A stretch of DNA of 64,000 nt from Spirodela intermedia. Its lineage: Eukaryota; Streptophyta; Magnoliopsida; Alismatales; Araceae. Position 1 is the first letter of the stretch. Each line of letters opens with the position of its first letter. Of this stretch, positions 53,734-64,000 are shown piece after piece. The stretch covers positions 1,716,892 through 1,780,891 of the forward strand of contig LR746265.1 of the NCBI GenBank assembly GCA_902729315.2. Direction: 5' to 3'. Made by a program: the position numbers and the translations under genes. The notes beneath the pieces were generated by a model, which made no database searches, had not been told where the DNA came from, and saw only the letters and a program-made list of their open reading frames with translations.

Positions 53734-54490
53734 GATGGTCCAAGGCCCCGACCTTAACCTTAGGGTCTTAGAACATTATAGGTCCTCGTCTAGAGGTTGC
53801 TCATAAGATCCTCAATCTACCATTGTAAACCAGCCATATGTTTCACAAATTATGCCCACAATGTAATATTTCCCTCTTCTTAAACTTATAAGACATTGCC
53901 ATCTCACATGTTTGGTCATATATTAATTGGAGCTCTTCATCAATTTTTCTTGAGAGGAACTCCACTATGTTCATTGCACCTTGGCATGTTCCCTCACCTA
54001 GGTCACTCACACCTCCATTTTCTTTTGTAAGCCAATGGACTCAAGTTGCAGTAGGCTCAGTTGGCCTATAAGGCCCTCCATAGTCCTCATTGTGATCCTT
54101 TGCTGCTTAACAAGTTGGGCAATTTGCTGCCCTTGGGTACCACTTGTACCCAACCTACCCTCCACATCTATCTCTCAGCTACCACTAAAAAATAAAAGCG
54201 AGAAGGGGAAAGAAGTACCAACCAGATCATGTTGAATTGACTTGATTGGCAAACAATCATGGACCTAGCTGATGGACTACTAATTGACATTTATTGGTCA
54301 GAGTAGAGCACAAAAAATATGGGCCAAGTCAACCCCCCACATCTTCTTGGTCAAGTAATATCATTAAATCCAACATAAGTAAGCCCTCATCATGGTTTTT
54401 CTAATTAGTTTTAGACTATTAGGAGGGGTGCAACTCTTGACTATTCTTACAATGCACCACCCTCTTTATCTATTGTATATCACACCCTAT

Positions 54491-54566
<76 letters not shown>
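54491..54566. repeat. Compound TG/TA/GA microsatellite
   Basis: About six TG, then about twelve TA, then about twenty GA dinucleotides with few interruptions. Confidence 0.9.
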
Positions 54567-54568
<2 letters not shown>

Positions 54569-54930
54569 GACCCTTGTTGAGCCTTGACTACTCTTTTTTA
54601 TCTATATGGTATTATTATCCTCGTAAGCAAGATTCTTAAGCCTTATTTATTTTGAAAATTTTTAATTGAAATCTTAATAACACATTGCTCAAGTCTGGCA
54701 ACCATAGCTTACACGTTCAAGTATTGTGGCCGGTGACGTATGAGAGACAAGGAGCGTAGCCACTATGGAGTAAGAGCCAAAGTCGACCCTATTGAGAAAA
54801 GTATCCCACGAGGACGAAGACAAGGACATAGCTCAAACGAAAGTTCCTCTAGATCAAATTTTAGTCACGACGGAACCCATGCACGACGACGTCAATCATC
54901 GACCATCATAAGCATCGACTTCCTGAGGTC

Positions 54931-55024
54931 GTCTACGGTGCTCCTGTGCCGTGCGGATCCTTGCGGCTGTCTCGGGAGTCTACGGTGCTCCTGTGCCGTG
55001 CGGATCCCTGCGGCTGTCTCGGGA
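54931..55024. repeat. 47-bp tandem duplication
   Basis: GTCTACGGTGCTCCTGTGCC and the following 27 bases occur at 54931 and again at 54978 with a single T/C difference seen. The near identity implies a recent event. Confidence 0.9.
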
Positions 55025-55240
55025 TGCTACTCCGAGCGCCACCGACTTAAGAAAGAGGGAAGGTTCCTTGGGAAAGAACCAACCGGATCAGAGAAAGGAA
55101 AGGTGGTTTCCTAGCTAGAGGAGGAGGAGGAGAGAGAGAGAGAGACCTAGTCGCCAAAAAGTTCACAATTTGGATATTTACATGAATTCCTCATGACCCC
55201 CACGAGCATATGTTTATTACTTCGATACCGTTGATCTCAT

Positions 55241-57032
55241 TCACATGATGGAGCAGGCGTTAGGGTTCTCGTCGCTGAAGAACAGGGGTGGCTGGGCAAG
55301 CTCAAAGCGGTAACCGTAAGGCTGCTTACCGCCGAGGTACTCTATTGGGTCAGCCTTAGCTCCGCCGCCGTCCTTTCTCTCGCTGATCTTCTCGCCGCCG
55401 ACGGAGTCCTCCTTGCCATCGCCATCTGCCTGGTTTCCTCCTTTCTTCTTCTTGTTCCCGCCAGCGCTGTTACCCTTCTTCGACGGGGCGACCTCCACGC
55501 TCCGCCTCAGCTTCTTCCTGAGTAAGTCCGGCAGGGTCTCCCCGTCCATGGTGCCCTTGACGGTGACCAGATCCTCGTTCGGGTCGAAGGAAACCGTTTC
55601 GACTCCTGTAGATACAGTCAAGATCGGCATTTAGTAGGGTTTGAGAGTCAGGGGGACCACGAGGAATCAGGAGCGCGTAGATTTCAACTTTTACGACTGC
55701 CATTAACATAAATGGTAAGAATGAAAAGGCACGTTGACCGCGAGGAGTCAGGAGCGAGTGGACTTCAATTTCCTACGACTGGGATTCAAATTACTGACGT
55801 GAATGAAAGAAAGGGTCATGAGAGCTTGGAATGTGGGTAAAACGAAATGTACGATTACTGAAAGAGATCTGTTCTCGCAGGTAGGCAGCTGGGTTAATGC
55901 CGTTTGCTGGAGCTAGTGGTTGTGAATCCCTCCATTGATGGGTTTACTCGAAATAGAAACGCAACAAAGTCAAAGAAGGAATTCAGAGACGACTCACCCT
56001 TGATCTTGGTTATGCTTTTCCGGATTCGCCGAATGCAGCCTCCACAATGAAGTCGAATCTTCAGGACGACTGTTGACGACGCGGGCTGAGCAATTTTGCG
56101 AAAGAATTGATGAACCAGATTAGAGGCAGAGCAGAGTAGTCTGCACAAAGACAGAACGAGGGGGCGAAATTCGGATGAATACCGCTTTCGGTTTGCTGTC
56201 GTCGGCCTTCTTATCCTTCGGGGGCGTATTTTTCTTTGGGACGTTGGGGGACACGAGGACCACCTTCTTGCGTATCTTGCTCTCCACCCGCTCTCGGAGC
56301 TCCAAGGGGTCAACCTTTCCCACCACCGTCAGCTTACTGTTGGAGTAGTCGGCTGAGACGGCTTCCACTCCTGTTGCGAAAGACGACGCGTCAACTCTCG
56401 GTCCATTACTAGATCGATGACAGTAGTGACGCAGTGTGAACAAGGAAAGGTACTTGAAAATAGGCGGGAAAGCAAGACACAGAAAAAGAAAAAGAAGCAG
56501 AACTAGGGAGGCCTGGAAGTTCCACATCTAGAAAGAAAGCGATCATGCGAGGAGGTTAAGGTCAAGCACCATCCGCAATCGAAGTGGCTAATCGCTATTC
56601 ATCCCGATCTGGACCCTATCCTAAGGAAATCAAAGGGAGGCATGAATAGCAGCCAGGCAGGTGAACACATAAGGCCGACAGATATCTGGCCTCGGCATGG
56701 AAACTGGATCGGGATCCGAAGCACCACATTTCCGATTTTTTTCTTTGCTTTCAAATCCCTGGTTCGTCAAGTCCGCGTGATGGAAACCAGACGAGAATAA
56801 GAATGAAAAACTATGCAGAGGAGAAGAAACAACACAAACCGGAGTCTATATCGATGGGATGTATACCTTCGAAGACCTTGACAGAACGCTTCAACTTCAT
56901 GGCGCAGCCCTCGCAGTGCAAATCCACCTTGAACACGACGGTGACGGGAGCCGCGTCGACCTTCTTCTTCGCCCCACCCTTGGCCTTGTTCTTCTCCCCT
57001 TCGGTTCCGTTGCCACCAGTCATCTGCAGCAT
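55241..57032 (-). CDS. Heavy-metal-associated isoprenylated plant protein (HIPP) with two HMA domains
   Basis: Four exons on the minus strand: 56867-57032, 56183-56370, 55998-56085, 55241-55605; 807 nt, 268 aa. The start is 57032 (an in-frame stop lies just upstream); Met4 at 57023 is an alternative. HMA 1 starts near residue 30 (VTVVFKVDLHCEGCAMKLKRSV) and HMA 2 near 122 (STVVLKIRLHCGGCIRRIRKSI); both keep the CxxC metal-binding pair (Cys40/43 and 132/135). Each HMA domain is split by an intron after the same Gly (EG/VEAVSAD and KG/VETVSFD), as expected for a duplicated domain. Lys-rich linkers follow each domain. The C terminus NPNACSIM ends in a CaaX box (CSIM) for prenylation, so membrane or nuclear attachment is likely. 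It is probably a copper/zinc/cadmium chaperone or stress protein. Confidence 0.94.
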
Positions 57033-59008
57033 CTAAGAAACAAACATCAGTGGCTGAGATCAGAAGCTCGGCGGCAAGTGCGCGCTTCTGGATCTACGCC
57101 GCCATTGTCACCTCTCCCATTTGCAGTGACCTCCCGTTCTCCTCCGCCCTGAGAACCCCACCAACTCGACGATTGATGGCGGGCGTAGTCAGGGTAGTGA
57201 TAAATCGAGGAGACAGGAGAGCTCGAGCTTAATGAGGGTGGTCTCTTCTCACGTGCGGGTGTACGAATCAAGAGTACGAGGGCCATTTATGTCTTTTCAT
57301 GAAGGTCCCTTGCACGTGCCAAGGACTGTTAGCGGAAAGTCCTTGCCACCTTCCTTGCGCCCCTTCAAAAAGGACCTGATTTTAAGTAAAAGCAAAGCCT
57401 CCCGACGTGGAAACTTGGGTGATAGTGGTCCCCACTTCACATCTTTCGGCCACGTAGGATGCGACTGCCGTTGACAATGGCATCGGGCCCCACCATCCGG
57501 GGAATGTTTCCACCAACTTCCGATGGAGTGAAGTAATTGACATTCTAAAATTTCCCGCCCTCTCGAACGTGGTCTCCATTTCGGGTCGGATCCGCATGTC
57601 ATCCGGATCCAACAGCTAATCCAAATAGAACGTAAAACCTGACTGGATTGGGCCGAGTTTCGGCCCAAAAAGGACGACAGGAATTCAGGACCAGCCCAAA
57701 TCCATCTACTACTATTGGTCTGGGCCGACTGACACAATGTAAACGGGCCGCTTTAGAATCAGTATTTAGCCCATTAACATGGAAATATTTAGATTGGGTT
57801 CTCAGCGTAGTTCGCCCCCACGGACTATCCAATGTCTATATTGATTAAATAAATGTAATATTTTTAGTGGAAAGTAATGACACTATAGTGGTGCGTTAAT
57901 TGGTAATTAGCAAGACGTATTAACGGGTTGAGCCGGACAGATACTACAGGTCCAAAATCAGCATGATAGGCCCATTAAGTCTCTCTCCTTTTCTGGGACC
58001 AGAGGCTTTTGGGGTCTCCTCGTCAAAGGCCTCACTCACTGGGGACCACCCGCGCAATCTGGCCACGATGGGTCTCCATCCGCTACCCAATCCCCACAGC
58101 CTAAATCTATCTGAATTCGGTGGTCTAGAGAGAGAGAGAGAGAGTCTCAGCACAAAATGAGGAAATTCATGAACACGCCGCACTACCGTGCATTAATAGA
58201 TAACAAACCGAGCGATAAACTAATTCGGAAATGTGTTGTTGCGTGTTGCGGGACAACAAATGTGCCTATGCGGAGAGGAGAGAGAGGGGGAGAGCCCAGA
58301 AGGCTGCCTGAGAGTCCCCTCGCGGCCGTGAAGGTTCGACGTTCATCGGTTTCCGGGACAGGAAACTGTGTCAAACGAAGGAATCCTACCTCTGCTTCCG
58401 TATTCCATACGTCTAATGCCACTGTTGGTCTCGTTGAAGAGCAAGCCCGAGGGGACGGCGAGGTCAGTCCGATCCCCTCCCGGACTCGGCGCAAGACGAA
58501 AAAGGTAAATCTGGTACTGAAAGCGTTCCGACGATAAACGGGAAAAAAAGGGTCTTTTATCTGCGGGGAGGGGAATCCCAGTGTTTTCCACCCGACCGAG
58601 GCAGCTTTCTCTCTCTGTTCGAGGGTGGGTTTCCTTCTCGAAGGTCATGAGCATGAAATCCGGGGTCCCCCCGGCTCGTATCTTGTTCACTACGAGTACC
58701 CACGTGGCCAGCCGAGGCTACTGTCGATGGGAATCTTCAACCGCCCCGATCTCAGAGACGCCCGTGTGGATGGTTTCCGACTGCCTTTACTGCACCAGAA
58801 GAACGGCGACTGCACAAGATGCAGAGAGAGGACAAGGTCGAGACGATGAGGTGGGATCGGCAGTACGCAAGGGGGGACGAGAGGTGGCCTCCGCACTGTA
58901 GATAAAATGTGGTAATTACACAGAACAGTTACTCCGCCAAAACAGTAGAGCAGGGAGGAGGGAGCAAAAGGGAGAAGAACAGGAAGAAGAAATGGGAACG
59001 GAAAAGAA
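57033..59008. other. Intergenic region between HIPP and ABCB genes; no gene supported
   Basis: Two kilobases holding the HIPP promoter (high-coordinate side of 57032) and the 3' flank of the ABCB gene. Open frames on both strands (58157-58537 plus, 58343-58690 minus, 58581-58901 plus) overlap each other and show no domain. A (GA)n microsatellite is at about 58126-58145. The 58.3-58.9 kb stretch is GC-rich, so an unrecognised small gene cannot be excluded. Confidence 0.5.
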
Positions 59009-62000
59009 TCATGAGGAAGAGCCCGCGGCCGCCGGCGAGAGGGACCGCACGGCGGGGAATCGCTGTAGCTGGATCATGCGGGCGTAGCACCCGTCGGGGA
59101 AATGGCTCAGGAGGTGGGAGTGCGAGCCCTTCTCCACTACCTTGCCGTCGTCGATCACGGCGATCGCGTCGGCCGTCCGCACGGTGGAGAGCCGGTGCGC
59201 CACCAGGATGGTGGTCCGGCCGGCGGTGGAGCGCTCCAGCGCCGCCTGCACGCACCGCTCCGACTCGGCGTCGAGGGCGCTGGTCGCCTCGTCCAGCAGC
59301 AGCACCGCCGGCTTCTTCAGGAACGCGCGGGCAATGGCGATCCTCTGCCGCTGGCCGCCGGAGAGCTGCACGCCTCTCTCACCGACGCTGGTGCGGTACC
59401 CCTCCGGCAGGGCGGAGATGAACTTGTGGGCGTTAGCCAGCGCAGAGGCCTCCACCACCTCCGCCTCTGTCGCGCCCTCCCGGCCGTAGGCGATGTTATC
59501 GTAGACGGTGCCGGCGAAGAGGCAGGGCTCCTGCGGCACCAGCGCCATGGCCCGCCGCAAGGCCTTGAGGTTGTACTTCCTGATGTCCTTGCCGTCGACG
59601 AGCACCCGACCGGAGCTGGGCTCATAGAACCGCTGGACCAGGGAGATGACCGAGCTCTTACCGCACCCGCTCGGCCCGACGAGGGCAAGGGTCTTGCCGG
59701 CGCGGGCGCGCAGGTTCAAGTCCCTGAAGACTGGCACCTCCGGCCGGGACGGGTAGGCGAAATCTACGTGCTTGAGCTCCACCTCCCCGCGGAGCCGGTC
59801 GGGGAATATGGCGGCACCCTCAGGGTCGTCGGGTTCGATCTCGGTCTTGCGGTCCACCAGCTGGAAGACCGAGCGGATGGCCCGGCTGCCCTTTATGAAG
59901 TCCGGCGCCAGCGCAAGCGTCTCCGCCGCGCCGTTGGCGGACACCATGAGCACCATGAACACGCGGATGGTCTTGGAGAAGTCGGAGACGCCGTGCTTCA
60001 CCAGCCACGCTGCGTACCACAGGCCGAGCGCGTACGACGCGTAGAGCAGGAACTGGGCCACGCCGAACCCGATACCGGCGATCTGCCCCTTCCAGAAGCA
60101 CCGGCGGAGGGGGGCCCGTAGGTTGTCTGAGAAAAGCTGGGTGATCTTCGCCTCCGAGTTGAATGCCGCCACAGTGCGGACGTTGGCCACGGCCTCGCCG
60201 GCGATCTGCGTGGCGTTCGCGTGGGCCACCTCCAGGTCGCCGGAGAAGCCTTGCATGAACATTTTCTGCGATCGCCGGCCGCAGATAAGTTTGTTATTCA
60301 ACCAAAACCTAGGAACGGAAAAGGCCGAATACCTGGTTACCTGGAGGACGGTGGCGGCCACGACGACTGGCAGGACGGCGATCAAAACCAGGGCCAAGCG
60401 CCACTGCAAGATGAACCCGGCGGTGCAGGCGACGATCATGAGCGCCGAGTTCTGAACGATCACCGATATGCGGTCGCCGATTGCCGACCGGACGTTGTGG
60501 GCGTCCAGGGCCAGGCGCCCGGCGATCCTCGCGCTGCCGTTCTCCTCCATGTCGAACCAGGCCACCTCGTTCCGGAGAACCGCGGCCACCATCTTCTCCC
60601 GAACCCGTTTGGTCAGGTTCTCCCCCACGACGTCCCAGAAGAAATGCTGGAGCGTGTTGAAGAGGAGAGCCGCAGAGGAGACCCCAATCAGAAGGTAGCA
60701 GTACTTGGCGATCTCCCTCTTCATGTGGTCGTAGTCCCGCGCATAGTACACGCTGAGGACGGCGCTGAGGACGTAGGCGAACATGGCGCTGAAGGAGCCG
60801 CAGACCATGGAGGCGATGGAGCCGACGAGGGCGTAGGCCCACTCGGGGGAGTTCATCTTGGCCAGGCGCCAGAAGGAGCTGGCCTGCTCACGGAAGGCGA
60901 CCTTCTCCGGCCGGTGGGCGGGATCGTAGGAGAGGCTGAAGTCCGACGCGGAGAAGTCGGAGAGCCGCCGGGAGTAAGGCGACCGGCCGTAGGACGAGTT
61001 CCGACAGATGATCGGCGAGCTAACCGAGTTACGAGCGCTCGAGGGCCTAAGGATTTAAAAGAAATGACGAGCATGAAAAGAAGATTTTTTTATTGGAAAA
61101 CACAGCTAGTAGGGAGTTCGCACCTGGCACTGCTCTTCCTGGCGTTGGAGAGAGTGGCTTCATGGGCCATCTCCTGCATACGGATGAGCTTGGCGTAGAT
61201 CCCGTTCTCCCCCTGCGCCATTAGAGCATCGTGGGTGCCGAGCTCGGAGACGGTCCCCTGCTGGAGCACGGCCACTAGATCGGCCTTCCGGATCGTGGAC
61301 AGGCGGTGGGCGATGACGAGCGTTGTCCTCCCGATCATGAACCGGTCGAGGGCCTCCTGCACCAGCTTCTCCGCCTCGGAATCGAGCGCGCTCGTTGCCT
61401 CGTCCAGGAGGAGGATCGCTGGGTTCGTCAGCATCGCCCTCGCGATCGCAATCCTCTGTTTCTGCCCTCCTGAGAGCTGCAGGCCATGCTCCCCTACCTA
61501 CGTGAAGACGACAGCAATTCGTCAGCCCAGTGCAGTGCGTGGACTGCACCACTGCTCGTGCTGAACTCAGCTCACTAACTGTTGATTAAACAAACAGTGA
61601 ATATAAAAAAAGAGAACTGGCTAGATTCTATGTGGGGAGGGAATTTATGAGACATGACAGAGCAAATCTCCTTCTCTTCACTCCTGCTAAGCCAATCAAA
61701 GCTGACGGGCACCATCATTTCGCGGATTTTGGCAGCATCTGTCATCACATGCCGACCGGATGGGGAAGCTTCACCCTGATCAGTAAACTCCCCAGACACT
61801 TTTAAGTCCCAAGTGGGCCCGACTACAATAGAGAAGGTCAAATATCTCACACGCCGGATGGTTAATAATTCCCGGGGATGCCCGAAACAGACAAATTTTA
61901 CGAGCTGTGAGCGGTGCGTGACTCAAACAGTACTCCCCCTTTTTCTTTTTTAATTATAATCCTCTGTTCATTATAGCAGCTTGGGATGTCAGCGTGTTAT

Positions 62001-64000
62001 CGGAGGAAAAGGGACGTCGAAATGATCGGGAGGAGGAAAGCGAGCAATACTACATAGATCACGATGAAGGAAAAAAAAGAGGACGAGGGGGAAGAAGGCA
62101 CCGAAGCAAAAGCACGCACAGACAAGGGAGGTACCTGCGTATCATAACCTTCGGGTAACTTTATGATGAAAGAGTGGGCATTCGCGACCCTAGCGGCCTC
62201 TTCGATCTCCACTTGGGTGGCCTCCTGTCTTCCCAGGAGCAGGTTCTCCTTGATGGAGGTGGCGAAGAGGGCCGGCTCTTGGCTCACCAGCCCTATCTGC
62301 TGCCTCAGCCACCTCAACTTCAGCGTTCTTATGTCATGTCCATCCAGCAAGACTTGTCCTGTAATGGAAGACCAAGAGAATCCAGCAGCTTAGACGTTTG
62401 ACGGTGTGCGGCGATAAAAAAGGATGGGGCGGCACAGGGAACCTCGGGAAGCATTCTACCACTACCTTTAGATCGATCAGTCTTGTCTGTTCTTGTACGA
62501 AATTTCATCTGGTAACTATTGATATAGATTGTGGAGTGGGTTACCTGAGGTAGGGTCGTAGAATCTCTCCATGAGCGAGACTACGGTGCTCTTACCAGAG
62601 CCACTGCTACCAACCAGTGCCAAGGTCTTCCCTGCGGCGACGCTCAGAGAGAAATTGCGGAGGACTGGGACGTCCGGCCTGGATGGGTACTCAAAATCCA
62701 CGTTCTTCAGCTCGACATGACCCGTAACAGCGTCCAGCTCCGTCCCCGACTCCCCGTTCCGGTCGATTCCGGGCATGCTGTCGATCGTACTGTAGATCTT
62801 CGCCGCAGAGACTCTCGCCTTCATGAACGCCGCCATGCTTGGGGCCGACTGGCCGAGGGCCCTAAGGGGGAAGACGAAGGTTAAAAACAGGTCGATCCGT
62901 TCAAAGAGAGCTAAGAGTAGTCCAGGGATTCGTACAGGCCGCCGATCATGACTGAGAACACGGTTGCGATGGCGAGGCCGCCGTTGGTGTATTGGTGGCG
63001 GACGAGGTGGCCGCCGTACCAGAGAAGGAGGGCGTAGCAGCAGAAGACGGTGAAGTAAGTGGCGCCGAGGCCGATGCCCTTTGCCAATCCACTCTTGTAG
63101 CCGTTCCTCTGGGCAACCCCCAGCGCCGCCGAGTAGGTCGAAATGGTCCTCGCCTCGCCGACGAACGATTGCACCGTCCTAATCTGAGCCAGCGCCTGCC
63201 GGTTTCCCCCATTTCAAAGCAAAGTTGAGAACATCGGACCTGGGAAAACCGGGGGAGTCGAGAATTTGCCCACCTGCTCGGCTACATTGCTCGCCTCGGA
63301 GAGGGCATCCTGGCTTTTCGAGGTCAGTTTCGCCATTGTTGTGGTGTGGATGACGCCGATGACGGCTATGAGCGGAGCGACGGCGAGGGTGACGAGGGCC
63401 AGCTGCCACGCCGCTGTGAACCCGACCACGAACCCCGAAACGAATGTCGCCAAGTAGTGTATAAAATTGCCCAGCTGAAATCAGATGCAGGTACAGAGGT
63501 CAACCGAGGAGGGAAGCGACGGAGGGTACAACGGCGGCGCAGGTCAGGGATTGGGGCGGTCCACCTTCTCACTGATTGCGTCCTGGACCATGACAGCGTC
63601 CGTGTTGATGGCGTAGACCACGTCGGAGGTGCGGACTTCGGTGTCGAAGTAGCGCACGTCCTGATTCAGGGCAGATTTCAGGTATTCGATCCTCATCTTG
63701 GTCGACTGCCGCTCCCCAGTCCACATCCAGCACGAGATCTCTGTTCATCCAAGAACACGAACAAGAATTGGAAAATTTTAGTGAAGACTTTAATCGGAGC
63801 GAGCTGCTCTAGAGGCACGGGAAGAACTCGTTCTCCGCGATGCCGCACCAGCCCAAGAAGATAGCCAGATCGCCGCCCCCACGACCAGGAAGTAGAATGA
63901 ATACTGCAAAATGGAAATCAGATCACAGATGACCACTGTTATAATGGCGAAGAAGGGGACAGAGCGCGGCGGCTACCTTGCTGACTTGGTGGACCATGAG
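59009..64000 (-). CDS. ABCB1: ABCB1/PGP1-type auxin transporter (5' end outside window)
   Basis: Ten exons in view on the minus strand: 63977-64000 (partial), 63849-63903, 63565-63740, 63274-63474, 62936-63195, 62545-62861, 62135-62358, 61124-61497, 60341-61046, 59009-60265. They give 1197 codons plus stop; Arabidopsis ABCB1 is 1286 aa, so roughly the first 100 residues are missing. Order: most of TMD1 ([32 protein letters not shown]), NBD1 (Walker [10 protein letters not shown] near in-window residue 323, signature LSGGQKQR near 427, Walker [13 protein letters not shown]), a linker ([31 protein letters not shown]), TMD2 ([39 protein letters not shown]), NBD2 (GPSGCGKSS near 976, [19 protein letters not shown]). 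The linker and TMD2 match the ABCB1 branch closely. Role: ATP-driven plasma-membrane auxin efflux. Last intron is 75 nt and open in frame. Confidence 0.95.
60266..60340 (-). other. 75-nt in-frame intron of the ABCB1-type gene
   Basis: Bounded by GTAACC and GATCGCAG. The flanking exons join as [10 protein letters not shown] exactly as in ABCB1 relatives. The intron is divisible by 3 and has no in-frame stop, so retention would add 25 residues in TMD2. Confidence 0.85.

Larger units (their letters stand above)
42245..54200 (-). mobile_element. Outer Ty3/gypsy (chromovirus-like) retrotransposon, decayed, split by a nested element
   Basis: Read on the minus strand in two blocks, 54200-52910 and 45460-42245, interrupted by the inner element. 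Block 1: gag motifs (KASKPRHYSGERD, FLKDLQRYLNAS at 53536-53733; EEDKLHYIIEGLQTWA at about 53250-53386), a degenerate zinc knuckle at about 53100, and the protease core ALIDSKVTRNFLS at about 52930-52965. Block 2 resumes the protease (LGLWLV), then reverse transcriptase at about 44470-44900 ([36 protein letters not shown]-like), an RNase H region, integrase-related sequence around 43.0-43.4 kb, then the PPT. Stops and frameshifts are frequent, so it is inactive. I find no 5' LTR or primer site above 54.2 kb, so the 5' end is missing or too diverged. Confidence 0.8.
54200..55240. other. Region between the retrotransposon block and the HIPP gene
   Basis: No gene supported. It holds a compound microsatellite at about 54491-54566, (TG)n-(TA)n-(GA)n, a 47-bp direct duplication at 54931-55024 and a GGA/GA-rich tract at about 55120-55146. 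An open frame at 54740-55114 runs through the duplication and has no recognisable domain. Confidence 0.6.

Noticed and set aside
54200-54720. A 5' LTR or primer site for the outer gypsy element
   Set aside because: No match to the 42-kb LTR and no TGGTATCAGAGC-like site was found on the minus strand, so the outer element is recorded as 5'-truncated.
54740-55114. Possible small gene of 124 codons
   Set aside because: It crosses a fresh 47-bp duplication and an LTR-rich neighbourhood, with no domain or relative recognised.
58157-58901. Several open frames upstream of HIPP and downstream of ABCB
   Set aside because: They overlap on both strands, have no domain, good start context or splice partners, and no family resemblance.
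59102-60121. Long plus-strand open frame opposite the ABCB gene
   Set aside because: It is a shadow of the GC-rich ABCB exon; the minus strand shows Walker and LSGGQ motifs.

Overview
This is nuclear DNA of a flowering plant. Genes are split by GT-AG introns, exons are GC-rich against AT-rich introns, the protein families are plant families (thylakoid lumen TPM protein, plant U-box/ARM ligase, isoprenylated HMA protein, ABCB1-type auxin transporter), and old LTR retrotransposons are present. The very GC-rich coding sequence of several genes (PUB, ABCB, HIPP) would suit a monocot, but I cannot fix the species.

Layout. 1-2578 (minus): the 5' end of a CDC48/p97 AAA-ATPase gene (three exons; the rest lies left of the window). 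5632-21393 (plus): a 13-exon gene for a predicted plastid protein of 684 aa that fuses a catalytically degenerate phosphoglycerate-kinase-like domain to a TrmB-type tRNA (guanine-N7) methyltransferase domain. A decayed Ty1/copia fragment sits in its sixth coding intron, and a tandem repeat with a period of about 160 bp follows its stop. 22269-24799 (plus): thylakoid lumen 15-kDa (TPM domain) protein, 6 exons. 25428-27593 (plus): PUB13/14-like U-box/ARM E3 ligase, 4 exons. 27786-40562 (minus): VPS33, 22 exons, converging on the PUB gene with only 192 bp between stops.

41.3-54.3 kb is a nest of retrotransposons. A 7449-bp Ty3/gypsy element (45461-52909, minus strand, LTRs, PBS, PPT and a 5-bp ACAGG target duplication all visible) has inserted into the protease region of an older, 5'-truncated chromovirus-like gypsy element. 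The inner element itself carries an AT-rich insertion of about 1.6 kb. 55241-57032 (minus): a two-HMA-domain isoprenylated metal-binding protein (HIPP). 59009-64000 (minus): an ABCB1/PGP1-type transporter, 5' truncated by the window edge.

The genes do not form a pathway; this is ordinary gene-island/TE-island plant chromosome. The most unusual item is the PGK-like/TrmB fusion: its kinase half has lost the PGK active-site signatures and its methyltransferase half carries Asn where TrmB enzymes normally have the Asp of the PDP motif. All exon boundaries were read by eye from splice sites, frame and family similarity; for every complete gene the exon lengths sum to an intact frame.
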